Part shown: positions 1 to 8,623 of the stretch, piece after piece
Position numbering within the stretch: the stretch's first letter is position 1
Layout: each line of letters opens with the position of its first letter
Source of the DNA: Bradyrhizobium sp. AZCC 2176
GTDB lineage: Bacteria; Pseudomonadota; Alphaproteobacteria; Rhizobiales; Xanthobacteraceae
DNA: 64,000 nt
Reading direction: 5' to 3'
Assembly (NCBI RefSeq): GCF_036924645.1
Contig: NZ_JAZHRX010000001.1
Location: forward strand, 5,235,501 to 5,299,500
The notes under the pieces: generated by a model
Database searches by the model: none
Told to the model about the DNA's origin: nothing
What the model saw: the letters and a program-made list of their open reading frames with translations, nothing else
Position numbers and translations under genes: made by a program

Positions 1-1
1 T

Positions 2-136
2 TTTGCCTACAAGGGCAATCCTCTCGCTGCTTTCTGGCTTCGCTCCGTGGATGGGAGTAAGACCATCAAAGCAACGGGTCAGGGGCCGATGGCTTCTGGC
101 ACGTCGGTAATTACTGTGCACGCGACGATCAAATAA
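2..136 (+). CDS. C-terminal end of an unrecognised protein (partial, runs in from the left edge)
   Basis: An open frame enters at base 2 and reads 44 residues to a TAA at 134-136. It starts with FAYKGNPLAAFWLRSV and ends with SVITVHATIK. The residue mix looks like real coding sequence, perhaps the end of a beta-rich secreted protein, but I do not recognise a family. The gene start lies outside the window. Confidence 0.5.
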   Translation, partial: FAYKGNPLAAFWLRSVDGSKTIKATGQGPMASGTSVITVHATIK

Positions 137-191
137 CATTCCTCGCGTCCATTGCACGGCGGACACGTGTTGTCGTCCAAAGCAAGTTATC

Positions 192-524
192 TTACGGCAG
201 CGATCCTCTCAGGTCTGCGACACCAATATCCAGGGTGACTCGGTTACCGTTCTCAGAAGTGGTGTGCGCGCGGATTTCACCGTGTTCGGACACAGTCATG
301 ACTCGAACGACGATCGCGCCGACCAAAAGCAGCGTGACCATGATCAGCCCAATTCCGGCCGGCGTTAGGTATAGGTTGGACCCAAAGCGCATCATTGCTG
401 CACCCATGCGCATCGCCCGCGGCCCGTTGCAACACGCTTGGTTGAGTCGTTGGGCGATTTGGTGGCGTGGCGGCGGCGATCCGGCGTTCATTCTCTTGTG
501 CACCGTCTTGTGCGCGCCGCACAC
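192..524 (-). CDS. Small hypothetical membrane protein
   Basis: This frame gives up to 110 residues with one convincing hydrophobic segment around residues 50-75 (LTPAGIGLIMVTLLLVGAIV) and a polar C-terminal tail of about 35 residues. The first 37 residues are Cys-, Arg- and Pro-rich and look like an over-extension. Internal ATGs at 413 and 395, just before the hydrophobic segment, are likelier starts and would give a protein of about 67-73 residues with one membrane anchor. No family was recognised and the neighbours do not suggest a role. An overlapping plus-strand frame exists but has no membrane or domain signal. Confidence 0.4.
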   Translation of the reverse strand: MCGAHKTVHKRMNAGSPPPRHQIAQRLNQACCNGPRAMRMGAAMMRFGSNLYLTPAGIGLIMVTLLLVGAIVVRVMTVSEHGEIRAHTTSENGNRVTLDIGVADLRGSLP

Positions 525-705
525 CCAGCCCGAGCGCTCGCACGGTTAGGACGGTGCCGGGGTAGGCGACGTTCACAAAATCAAATTGAGCGCGAATGCC
601 ACCGGCGAATGAAGGCAAGTGCTTTCAAAGGAAGTTGAGCACGCTGATGCGAAACAGATCACATGAGCTGTCCGCCAGCCGGAATAGGGTTGCCGAGTAA
701 TCACC

Positions 706-739
706 GTTTACGCTCAGCGCGCGTTTACGCTCAGCCCGC
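706..739. repeat. 17-bp tandem duplication
   Basis: Two adjacent 17-bp units, 706-722 and 723-739, both begin GTTTACGCTCAGC and differ at one base. They lie in the 280-base stretch between the small membrane ORF and the opgC fragment, where I see no gene. Confidence 0.6.
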
Positions 740-804
740 CACGAACACGTTCGCTTACGTGATAGGCATTTTGCCACAACCATCGGGGATGGGCGTCCCT
801 GGCG

Positions 805-1275
805 TTGTCACGATCCGGCCGGGCGGCGGTGATGCTTCCTGGTCATATGCAGTCCCTCTTAGGGCGTGCTTACACATGGGACGGGGCAAGCAGATGCATG
901 ATCGAACCGTCACTCCGAAGCCATCGGTGGGCGAGCCCCCCGGGGCTCAAAGGCGTTGGCCGCGACCTGCGCATCGATGCCTGCCGCGGCATCGCGCTAT
1001 GGTGCATCTTTCTTGACCATGTCCCCAACAACATCGGAAGCTGGCTGACGCTGCGGAACTTCGGCTTTTGCGATACCGCGGAAGTATTTATGTTCGTCTC
1101 GGGTGTGACCTGCGCGCTGGCCTACGGCAAGGCTCATTGGTGCGAGGGCTGGAGCGGCGTAGTCAGCCGTACGCTGTGGCGGAGCTGGGACATCTATGTC
1201 GCATTTCTGCTGCTCACTCTCGCTTGCGCCATTATGGTTCACTCACCAATTGGCTCTGCGCAGCAAACTCTGTGA
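805..1275 (+). pseudogene. Truncated OpgC-like membrane acyltransferase (N-terminal part only)
   Basis: From about residue 55 the reading is clearly the start of an OpgC-family protein, the multi-spanning enzyme that adds succinyl groups to osmoregulated periplasmic glucans. It shows the family opening RDLRIDACRGIALWCIFLDH, then SWLTLRNFGF, AEVFMFVSG and a second hydrophobic segment (YVAFLLLTLACAIMV). Full-length members are about 370-400 residues with around ten membrane segments; here the frame ends after about 100 family-like residues at 1275, and the next sequence is the intergenic DNA of the TRAP operon. The first 50 residues of the longest frame are not family-like, so the true start is probably near 900-960. 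I read it as a gene remnant left by a deletion, not a working enzyme. Confidence 0.7.
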
Positions 1276-1326
1276 TCCGCTTCCGGTATCCCGAAGCCGA
1301 ACTTCCGCGCCCCAAGGAAATGGTGA

Positions 1327-2709
1327 CTATTCGACGAAGCCGGCCAGTCTGGGCAGCCACAAACTGATGCTCGGGAAATAAATGCACAGCATCAAGCCGA
1401 GCACCTGCAGCGCAACGAACGGATACATGGCCGTGAATACGTCGTTCATGGTGACGCCCGGCGGCGCCGTGCCCTTCATGTAGAACAGCGTCGCCCCGAA
1501 CGGCGGCGTCATGAACGCGGTCTGCAGATTGACCGCAACCAATGTGCCGAACCAGGTCATCAGGGCGGCGTTGCTGCCGATGTGGTCGGAGAAGTCGTAC
1601 TTCAACAGGATCGGCCCGAACACCGGCAGGACGATCAGGCAGATCTCGATCCACTCGAACGGGAAGCCGAGCAGGAAGATCAGAACCATGATGAAGGTGA
1701 GCATTTCCCACTTGGTGTCGATGCCGAAATGGGTGAGCGTCGAGATCATCAGGTCGTCGCCGCCGAGCACGCGGAACACGTAGGAGAAGCCGGTCGCGCC
1801 GAGGAAGATCAGGAACACCAGGCCGTTGGCGCGGCAGGAGGAATAGATCGCCTCGTTCATCATCTTGAACGTCATGCGCCTGTTCAGCGCGGCGATGAAC
1901 ATGGAGCCGAGCACGCCGACAGCACCGCTCTCCGTGGGCGTGGCCCAGCCGGCGAAGATCGAGCCGAGCACGATCACCAGCAGCGCCGTCATGGGGAACA
2001 GGCCCCGCCACAGGGCGTACCAGAACGCTCGGCGGGTCTGCGGCCCGTAGCCGGGCGGCAGCTTGGGCGCGGCGCCTGGCCTGAAGATGGCGACGAGCAC
2101 GATATAGACGAGGTAGAGGCCGGAAAGCAGGAAGCCCGGCATGATGGCGGCGAGAAACAGGTTGCCTGCCGAGGTCGACAGCATCTCCGCCATCACCACC
2201 AGCATGATGGCCGGCGGAATCAGGATGCCGAGCGTTCCGGCCGAGGCGATGGTGCCGATGGCAAGCCGCTTGTCGTAGCCCGCGGCCAGCATCTGCGGCA
2301 GGGCGATCACCGACAGCGTGATAACAGCCGCGCCGACCACGCCGATCGGCGCCGCCAGGATCGTGCCCATCACCATCACGGAAACCGCCAGCGCGCCCGG
2401 GCACCACTTGAGCAGGACCTCGGTTGCGTCCAGCATGTCCTTGGCGGAGCCCGATCGCTCCAGGATCGCGCCCATGAAGATGAACATGGGGATCGACGCC
2501 AGGACCGGATCGTTGGCGACCCCGCCCCACATGCGCAGTACGATATCGGACAGGCCGATCAGGTTGAACGTGCCGAGCCAGGCGCCGAAGACGGCAAAGA
2601 CGAGCGCCAGTCCGCCCATGATGTAGGCGACCGGGTAGCCGATGAAAATGAAGAAAAACATCGACACGAACATGATCAGAGCGAGATTGTCGGCCAGCCA
2701 GTCGAGCAC
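1327..2709 (-). CDS. dctM: TRAP transporter large permease subunit (DctM)
   Basis: This 460-residue, very hydrophobic protein is the channel-forming subunit of a tripartite ATP-independent periplasmic transporter, which imports organic acids with the sodium or proton gradient. The family opening (LALIMFVSMFFFIFIGYPVAY) and later blocks such as PMFIFMGAILERSGSAKDML, GTLGILIPPAIMLVV and MVLIFLLGFPFEWIEICLI are all present, and the length fits DctM. It follows the small permease gene by 20 bases and the binding-protein gene in a P-Q-M operon on the minus strand. The details (long extra loop, FEWIE motif, type of binding protein) fit the mannitol/chloroaromatic-type subgroup, but the substrate cannot be read from sequence. 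Confidence 0.93.
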   Translation of the reverse strand: MLDWLADNLALIMFVSMFFFIFIGYPVAYIMGGLALVFAVFGAWLGTFNLIGLSDIVLRMWGGVANDPVLASIPMFIFMGAILERSGSAKDMLDATEVLLKWCPGALAVSVMVMGTILAAPIGVVGAAVITLSVIALPQMLAAGYDKRLAIGTIASAGTLGILIPPAIMLVVMAEMLSTSAGNLFLAAIMPGFLLSGLYLVYIVLVAIFRPGAAPKLPPGYGPQTRRAFWYALWRGLFPMTALLVIVLGSIFAGWATPTESGAVGVLGSMFIAALNRRMTFKMMNEAIYSSCRANGLVFLIFLGATGFSYVFRVLGGDDLMISTLTHFGIDTKWEMLTFIMVLIFLLGFPFEWIEICLIVLPVFGPILLKYDFSDHIGSNAALMTWFGTLVAVNLQTAFMTPPFGATLFYMKGTAPPGVTMNDVFTAMYPFVALQVLGLMLCIYFPSISLWLPRLAGFVE

Positions 2710-2729
2710 GTTGGAGTCCTCCAGTTGGA

Positions 2730-3290
2730 TTAGACGTCCGTAATCACATGTCCGATTTGCAGATTGACTTCCCGCTCCGACTTATGACCGAACAGGAAGA
2801 CGATCACGCGGAGCAGTACGCTGAGAATGCCGAGCACCACCATCCACAGCCCGGCAGCGTAGATGCCCTTGATGATCCAGCGGTGGGTCAACCCGACCGT
2901 GCTATCGGACTGCTCGCCGAGCCGATAGGATTGCGCAACGAAATCCAGGCTGTAGTAGGCGACCAGCGCCATGTAGGGCAGCGCCAGCACGAGGCAGCCG
3001 GCGAGTTCGATCCATGCCCTGCCGCGATACGACATCATCTCGGTGAAGGTATCGACCCGCGGATGCGCGTTGATCGTGTAGCAGTAGCCCATCCAAAGCG
3101 AGAAGATCGCGGCGTGGAAGTGCCATTCCAACTCTTGCAGCCTGGTGTACGGCAGCTGCAAGCCAAACTTGCGCGCGACGACATCGAACGTGGTCACGCA
3201 CGCCATGATGACGAGCAGCCACCCGGACGCCAGGGCAACAACCTCGAGCGCCCGCCGCATATTCTCGGCCAGCTTCAGCAATGCACTCAT
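2730..3290 (-). CDS. dctQ: TRAP transporter small permease subunit (DctQ)
   Basis: The protein has 186 residues and four hydrophobic segments, as expected for the DctQ subunit that joins the binding protein to DctM. The family block LQELEWHFHAAIFSLWMGY is at about residues 52-70, followed by NAHPRVDTFTEMM. The frame stays open 47 residues further upstream, but that extension is Arg- and Cys-rich with no membrane character; the ATG at 3290 directly precedes the conserved start (MSALLKLAENMRRALE) and has a weak AGGA about ten bases upstream. The stop is 20 bases before dctM, so the two are almost certainly co-transcribed. Confidence 0.9.
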   Translation of the reverse strand: MSALLKLAENMRRALEVVALASGWLLVIMACVTTFDVVARKFGLQLPYTRLQELEWHFHAAIFSLWMGYCYTINAHPRVDTFTEMMSYRGRAWIELAGCLVLALPYMALVAYYSLDFVAQSYRLGEQSDSTVGLTHRWIIKGIYAAGLWMVVLGILSVLLRVIVFLFGHKSEREVNLQIGHVITDV

Positions 3291-3560
3291 CGCGACAAAG
3301 TCCTGCTGTGGCGGAACCTGCGGCAGTGCACCATGCGCAACCGTTCTCCAGACACATTCCCTCCGCCATTTTGCCCGCCCTGCCTCAGCAACTGCTGTGC
3401 CATCGGCAGATACGACCTCTCGCTCGCACACCGCATCAGGATTGAGATGCGCGTGCGGCCGATCGGCTACCGGGCTGTTCGGTTGATCTCATCGCCGCCC
3501 GGCGAGGCAACTTCCCCGGCAGGAGTTGGCGCAGCCCCGCGCTGCACCGGCTGCCTCCGC

Positions 3561-4634
3561 TCAATCCTTCTGATAGGTGGTTTTCATCGCCTGCGACGCG
3601 CCCCAAACCGAGAACTTCTTGCGGTAGTCCAGGTAGTGGTCGGCAACCTTCTTGAACAGCGGGTCCTTGGCCGATTCCTCCGCCAGCACTTCCAGCCAGG
3701 CTTTCTCCAGCGTGGCCAGGTCTTGGTCGCTCCAGCGCTTGATCTGAACCTTGTGCTTGTCGCGCATCTCGGCCATCGCCGCGAACTGGGAGTGGTCGCT
3801 CTCGACGTAGGTGTGCATGATGGATTCGCCGAGGGCGATCTCGATGATCGCCTTGTTCTGATCCGACAGCGCCTCCCACGCCGCCTTGTTCATCAGAAGC
3901 TCGCTCACCGAGGTCTGCTGATGCCAGCCTGGGAAATAGTTGAACTTGGCGATCTGATGGAAGCCCAACTTGGTGTCCATCGTCGGCATCGAGAACTCGG
4001 TCGCGTCGATCACGCCGCGTTCCAGCGCAGGATAGATGTCAGCCGCTGCCATCAACTGGGTGGAGACGCCCAGCTTCTGCATCACCTGCGCGCCAAGGCC
4101 GAAGAACCGCATCTTCAGCCCCTTCAGCTCCTCGATCGACTTGATCTCGTTGCGGAACCAGCCGGAGGTCTCGGGCGCGATGGCGAAGGAGTCGATCGCA
4201 AACAGGCCGTGCTTGGCGTAGATCTCATTGCGCAACTGGTTGCCGCCGCCGAACCACTTCCAGCCGAGGAACTCGCCGATGGGTGGGCCGAACGGCACGG
4301 TGGTGAAGAAGGCCAGCGCGGGGTACTTGCCGGTGTGGTAGCCGGGCGTCGTCCAGCACGATTCGATCGAGCCCTTGGCCACCGCGTCGAAGCACTCCAG
4401 CGGCGGGATCAGCGCACCGGGCTCGTAGAACTTGATCTCCAGTTTGCCTCCCGACAACCGCTCGACATTCTTCGCGAAGCGCACGCCCGAGGTGCCGAGG
4501 TGTGGCAGCTGGCTGCCGAACGCGCTCTGCATCTTCCAGCGGACTTTATCCTGCGCGTTCGCATCTGTGGTCACCGCCGTGAGCGCCAAGGCGGATAGCC
4601 CCACGAATCCCATTAACAGTGTGGATTTCATCAT
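3561..4634 (-). CDS. dctP: TRAP transporter substrate-binding protein (DctP)
   Basis: This 357-residue periplasmic binding protein captures the substrate for the DctQM permease encoded downstream. It has a Sec signal peptide of about 26 residues ending near TDANAQ, then VRWKMQSAFGSQLPHLGTSG, PGALIPPLECFDAV and GWFRNEIKSIEELKGLKMRF, which are DctP-family blocks. The start at 4634 (two adjacent ATGs, 4634 and 4631) is fixed by GGGAGGAG about nine bases upstream; the longer open frame to 4757 is Arg-rich and unsupported. It is clearly related to the two solitary binding proteins at 55,209 and 61,795, but has a Sec-type rather than Tat-type signal. The 270 bases between this gene and dctQ hold no clear gene. 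Confidence 0.93.
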   Translation of the reverse strand: MMKSTLLMGFVGLSALALTAVTTDANAQDKVRWKMQSAFGSQLPHLGTSGVRFAKNVERLSGGKLEIKFYEPGALIPPLECFDAVAKGSIESCWTTPGYHTGKYPALAFFTTVPFGPPIGEFLGWKWFGGGNQLRNEIYAKHGLFAIDSFAIAPETSGWFRNEIKSIEELKGLKMRFFGLGAQVMQKLGVSTQLMAAADIYPALERGVIDATEFSMPTMDTKLGFHQIAKFNYFPGWHQQTSVSELLMNKAAWEALSDQNKAIIEIALGESIMHTYVESDHSQFAAMAEMRDKHKVQIKRWSDQDLATLEKAWLEVLAEESAKDPLFKKVADHYLDYRKKFSVWGASQAMKTTYQKD

Positions 4635-5470
4635 GTTGCAGCTCCTCCCTTCGTTGCCCGGAATGCCGACGCGCGGCTCACGCGGCCCAATGGTCGCTCG
4701 CGGTACGTTTGTTGAGGTGGTCGCGCGCCGCTCCTTTGTTGCTGTCAAAGCAAGCATTTCGCGTGCCGGTGCAGCACGGCGAGTGCTCGGTGAGAAACCG
4801 GCACAAAAGGACTGTCGGCTTTATTGAGAGTGCGATGCCCGCCGACGGCATTCCCCGCTGCGAATTCGCCTCGAACGGAGACGTCGGCACGTCCCGTCTG
4901 GAAGAGCAGCTCTAAACAAGACTACACGATCCGGCGCCCATCCAAAAGACCTCACATTGGCCGAACGCGGCACGAACAATTCTGCCAAAATCAGTGACCC
5001 TAATGTCCGCTCCGGGTCAATCGCGTCGTTTTTCGGCCAGCCACTTCCGGTCCACCCCGATCAGCGGACATTCGCAGGGTACGTCGTCACGTCAAACGTG
5101 CCAAAAGCCGACCGAAATATCCGCCTGGCTGACCGAGAGTCGCGCAGGTAGGCTTACAAGAAAGTCGAGGCGGCAACCACGGAGGCACGACCCGAAACAC
5201 ATCTCGCATGGTTTGCTTGATGCGCTCCAGCTTCTCTGACGGTATAATGCTCATGTGACAGATGGTGTTGCGTCTGACGGTGGAACCCACTCCTGCAGGC
5301 CCGGGTTGCCGCCCGCTGCTACAATCGGAGCCTGAATATTGGAGAAATGCTCGCAGAACTCAGTCTGTGCGGGCGTATCAACGAGTTATAAGAAGTTGTC
5401 CAGCGATCGCGTGTAGCGCGAGTTAGTCAAAGCGCAGAACCCATCAGGGCTCCACCAAGAGGGCAGCGTC
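4635..5470. other. Gene-free stretch with debris of a dispersed intergenic repeat
   Basis: No frame here has domain or membrane character. Around 5000-5085 there is an inverted pair AATGTCCGCT ... AGCGGACATT about 60 bases apart. The short frames around it resemble intergenic sequences common in Bradyrhizobium genomes (from memory, not searched). The region also separates two divergent transcription units, so it should hold promoters for dctP and for the gene at 5471; I could not identify them. Confidence 0.4.
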
Positions 5471-7984
5471 TTGCAATCCATATCCAAGATTCACGGTGGC
5501 TATTATCTGGCAATCTTTGTGCTGGCGTCCGCGACGCTTTCCTACCAGATCCTGGTAACGCGCTTCTTCAGCGTTATGCTCCATTATCATTTCGCATTCG
5601 CGGCCATTTCACTTGCCATGCTCGGGCTCACCCGCGGAGCCATGGAGGTCTACGGCAAGCCCGCCCGTTATGCCGCCGAGCGGGTCGGAATCGAATTCGG
5701 ACGCCACTCGTCATGGTTCGCACTCAGCAGCGTTGGCGCAATGATCGTTTTCCTGTGCGTGCCGCTCCTTGTATCCGCAGAAAATATACCGATCGCTCTG
5801 GCGCTGGCGACCATCACTTTCGTGGCTCCGTTCACGGAAGGCGGGGTTTGCATCACGCTGTTGCTGACGCGTTTGCCGTATAGCGGCGGGTGGCTCTATG
5901 CAGCCGATCTCCTGGGCGCCGCAGTTGGATGTCTCGGGGTGATCTTCATACTGCTGGTGATTGACCCCGTAAGCGCCACGCTATGGATCGGAGCCTTTGC
6001 TGCCGGCGTTGGCTGGATCGTCGTGCGAACCAGCGATGACGTCCGCAGCGTGCGTTTGAGCGGGGCTGTCGCGCTAACGCTGGCCGTCGCTGCCACCGTG
6101 CACTCCGGCCTTGACCTGACCGGTCGAAGCCATCTCGGTGTGTTCTGGGCCAAGGGCGCTGAGCAGACCGGCACGCTGTTCGAACGCTGGAATACCTATT
6201 CGCGGGTAAGGGTGCGGGAATTGGCCGGGAAGGTCCCGTTTGGCTGGGGCATGGTCCGCACTCCTGAGGCCCGGGTCGACCAACACTACCTCGACATCGA
6301 TGCCGATGCAGGCACGATCATCACCAGGTATGATGGCGACATCGGAAAGCTCGCCTACCTGAAAGATGATGTCATCAATGCAGCCTACCTCGTGCAGCCG
6401 GCGGCCGACGTCGCTGTCGTTGGCGTGGGCGGCGGTCGTGACATCCTTTCCGGTCTGCTCTTCGGCGCCAGCCGGATTCGCGGAATTGAGATCAACCCGG
6501 CGATCTTCGAAGTGCTCACCGAAAAATTCGCTGATTTCTCCGGCCATCTCGATCGCCAGCCCGGCGTGTCCTTGGTCAATGCCGAAGCGCGAAGCTACAT
6601 CAACCACTCGCCCGAGCGGTATGACCTGGTGCAGATTTCACTTATCGACACCTGGGCGGCAACGGCGGCCGGTGGCCTGACGCTCACCGAAAATCGTCTC
6701 TATACCGTGGAGGCGTGGGATGATTTTTACAGGGCGCTCAAGCCTGGCGGGCTGTTGTCGGTATCACGCTGGTACGATGCCGAGAAGCACCGTGGCGAGC
6801 TATACCGACTGATCGCGATTGCCGCGAGCGCGCTGCAGCGCAAAGGAGTGTCGGCCGGGGAGCTGCGGCATCACGTCGTCGCGGTCAACGTTGGCGGCAT
6901 CGTGACGGTGATTACCCGGCCTGACGCGTTCAACGACGCAGAATGGCAAGGCGCGCGAGAGAGACTTCAAGCGCAGGGCTTCAAGATATTGTTGGGGCCG
7001 GACGTCACCTTCGATACCGTCACCTCGACATTGCTGTCCGACAAGGCGGACCAGGCTTTCTTCGATTCGCTGCCGGAAAACATCGCTGCTTCGACGGACG
7101 ACAATCCGTTCTTCTTCTATACGTCGCGTTTTAGCGATTTCGTGAGCACGCATGGTTGGGAGATCATGAGCAACAATGCCGCGATCGGCATCACCGGCTT
7201 GCTGATCATCGTAGCGCTCTGCGCTTGCGGATATTACATCGTGCTGCCCTTCCTTCGTCTTGCGAGGCGGATGCCGATGGCGACGCTGACGCCGCCCGTG
7301 GCCTATTTCAGCGCGATCGGGATGGGCTTCATGCTGATCGAGATATCGCAGATGCAGCGCCTGATGGTCTTTCTCGGACATCCCGTCTACGGGCTGAGTG
7401 TAGTGCTATTCACAATTCTTCTCTTTAGCGGGATTGGCAGCGCCACGGTCGGTGCGGACACCTCCTCCCGATCACGCGTCACCGCCTTCAGGATTGCCGC
7501 CCTCTTCACCACGCTCGTGGTGGCAGGGCTGCTGACGCCGCTGATCACCACCTGGGCGCGGTCGCTGTCAACCGACATGCGTATTCTGGTGTCCGTCCTG
7601 CTGCTGGCTCCTCCTGCATTCTGCATGGGGATGATGTTCCCGCTTGGCCTCGGTGTCTGGCGCCGTCATCATGAACTGCTGCCGTTCTTCTGGAGCACCA
7701 ACGGAATTACGTCGATGCTGGCGTCGGTGCTGGGCATGGCCTTGTCGATCCAGTTCGGCATCGCCAAGACCTATGCGCTGGGGGTGTGCTCCTATGCGGT
7801 CTGCGCCATCGTGATCGTTGCAAGCCGCCGGGTGCAGTCTATCGACATGTCAGCCGCGAAGGCGGCCGTTAGCCCGGGGGCCTGTATCGCAGAAAAGGAC
7901 GGCGGCGGCCACATCAGTGAAGGGAAGTCCGAATATCGCGTCTTCGGCGAGGCAAGACGGCAGTGGAGAGAGAGGCGTTCATAG
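5471..7984 (+). CDS. Membrane-embedded spermidine/spermine synthase-like protein
   Basis: The 837-residue protein is built as membrane region, soluble methyltransferase-fold domain, membrane region. Residues 10-215 carry about six hydrophobic helices (YYLAIFVLASATLSYQILVT at the start). Residues 300-480 hold the spermidine-synthase fold: VAVVGVGGGRDILSGLLFG (cofactor loop), RIRGIEINP, YDLVQISLIDTW and FYRALKPGGLLSVSRW. Residues 560-790 carry further helices. Similar proteins are often called fused MFS/spermidine synthases; their substrate is mostly unknown and polyamine synthesis should not be assumed. It starts with TTG at 5471, with AGAGGG about nine bases upstream; the next in-frame ATG falls inside the first helices. 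It stands alone, and its last codons overlap the integrase remnant. Confidence 0.8.
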   Translation: MQSISKIHGGYYLAIFVLASATLSYQILVTRFFSVMLHYHFAFAAISLAMLGLTRGAMEVYGKPARYAAERVGIEFGRHSSWFALSSVGAMIVFLCVPLLVSAENIPIALALATITFVAPFTEGGVCITLLLTRLPYSGGWLYAADLLGAAVGCLGVIFILLVIDPVSATLWIGAFAAGVGWIVVRTSDDVRSVRLSGAVALTLAVAATVHSGLDLTGRSHLGVFWAKGAEQTGTLFERWNTYSRVRVRELAGKVPFGWGMVRTPEARVDQHYLDIDADAGTIITRYDGDIGKLAYLKDDVINAAYLVQPAADVAVVGVGGGRDILSGLLFGASRIRGIEINPAIFEVLTEKFADFSGHLDRQPGVSLVNAEARSYINHSPERYDLVQISLIDTWAATAAGGLTLTENRLYTVEAWDDFYRALKPGGLLSVSRWYDAEKHRGELYRLIAIAASALQRKGVSAGELRHHVVAVNVGGIVTVITRPDAFNDAEWQGARERLQAQGFKILLGPDVTFDTVTSTLLSDKADQAFFDSLPENIAASTDDNPFFFYTSRFSDFVSTHGWEIMSNNAAIGITGLLIIVALCACGYYIVLPFLRLARRMPMATLTPPVAYFSAIGMGFMLIEISQMQRLMVFLGHPVYGLSVVLFTILLFSGIGSATVGADTSSRSRVTAFRIAALFTTLVVAGLLTPLITTWARSLSTDMRILVSVLLLAPPAFCMGMMFPLGLGVWRRHHELLPFFWSTNGITSMLASVLGMALSIQFGIAKTYALGVCSYAVCAIVIVASRRVQSIDMSAAKAAVSPGACIAEKDGGGHISEGKSEYRVFGEARRQWRERRS

Positions 7985-8343
7985 GGGCCCACAAACGAGC
8001 AGACCGCTATTCAAGCTGGCCGCTGGTTGCTTTCCAAATAGAACAGAGGGCTGAGCAGGGTCTCCCGCCGAAATCCAAATCGTTCGCAGCCGTCATCGAA
8101 GACTACATTCGCTACCGTGAGCGGGATCATCGCCGCGGCAAGACTTCAGCGGGGATGTTGAGGCAGATCATTCGTGTTTCGAAGTTCTGGCGAGAGTACG
8201 CTGGTGAACTGGCCGTTGAAGCAATCGACGACAGCTTGCTTACTAATTCATACACGGCGCACGTAGGCCGAGCCTTTAGGGCGCACACAGGTATGAATAG
8301 GTTTCTTCCGCTCTCGTTGCGACAATATCTATGTCGACGATGA
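7963..8343 (+). pseudogene. Tyrosine-recombinase (integrase) N-terminal remnant
   Basis: About 75 residues, from RYSSWPLVAFQIEQRAEQGL through RRGKTSAGMLRQIIRVSKFW to VEAIDD, match the N-terminal SAM-like DNA-binding part of integrases found on alphaproteobacterial islands. After about position 8240 the similarity stops and the frame closes at 8343 without any catalytic R-H-R-Y domain. The start overlaps the end of the spermidine-synthase-like gene, so the original start may also be lost. This is a relic of a mobile island, not an active recombinase. Confidence 0.6.
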
Positions 8344-8623
8344 TTGGAGGTGTCTGGCCCTTCCAATGCGCTAATGGTATCGCGCCGCAGAAAAGGCGGA
8401 TAGAGGGCTTGTGTTCGCGTTGGGTCAGCGCGAGATATTCGACAAGTAACATGGAACGGCAAGATCGAACGCGGCACCGCCGGCCGCCACGGATTTTCCG
8501 AGCAAAACGGCTGAAGCAGTCAGGGCTCAGCCGCCTCGTGGCCGGTCTGCAAGAGCCGATGACGCCTGTCGGCGGCGACTACGCCCTCATTGTCGCTAAC
8601 CGTACTCGAGTTTTACGATCTAC

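Noticed and set aside
1582..2733. Plus-strand frame of 383 residues opposite dctM
   Set aside because: It is antisense to a clear TRAP permease gene and is an Asp/Arg/Gln/His-rich text without any domain, typical of the complement of a membrane-protein gene at high GC.
2748..4598. Plus-strand frame of 616 residues opposite dctQ and dctP
   Set aside because: It spans two real genes on the other strand and has no family signal.
5087..5290. Minus-strand frame of 67 residues (SEKLERIKQTMRDVF)
   Set aside because: A short stretch looks protein-like, but there is no ribosome site, helix or family, and it overlaps repeat debris.
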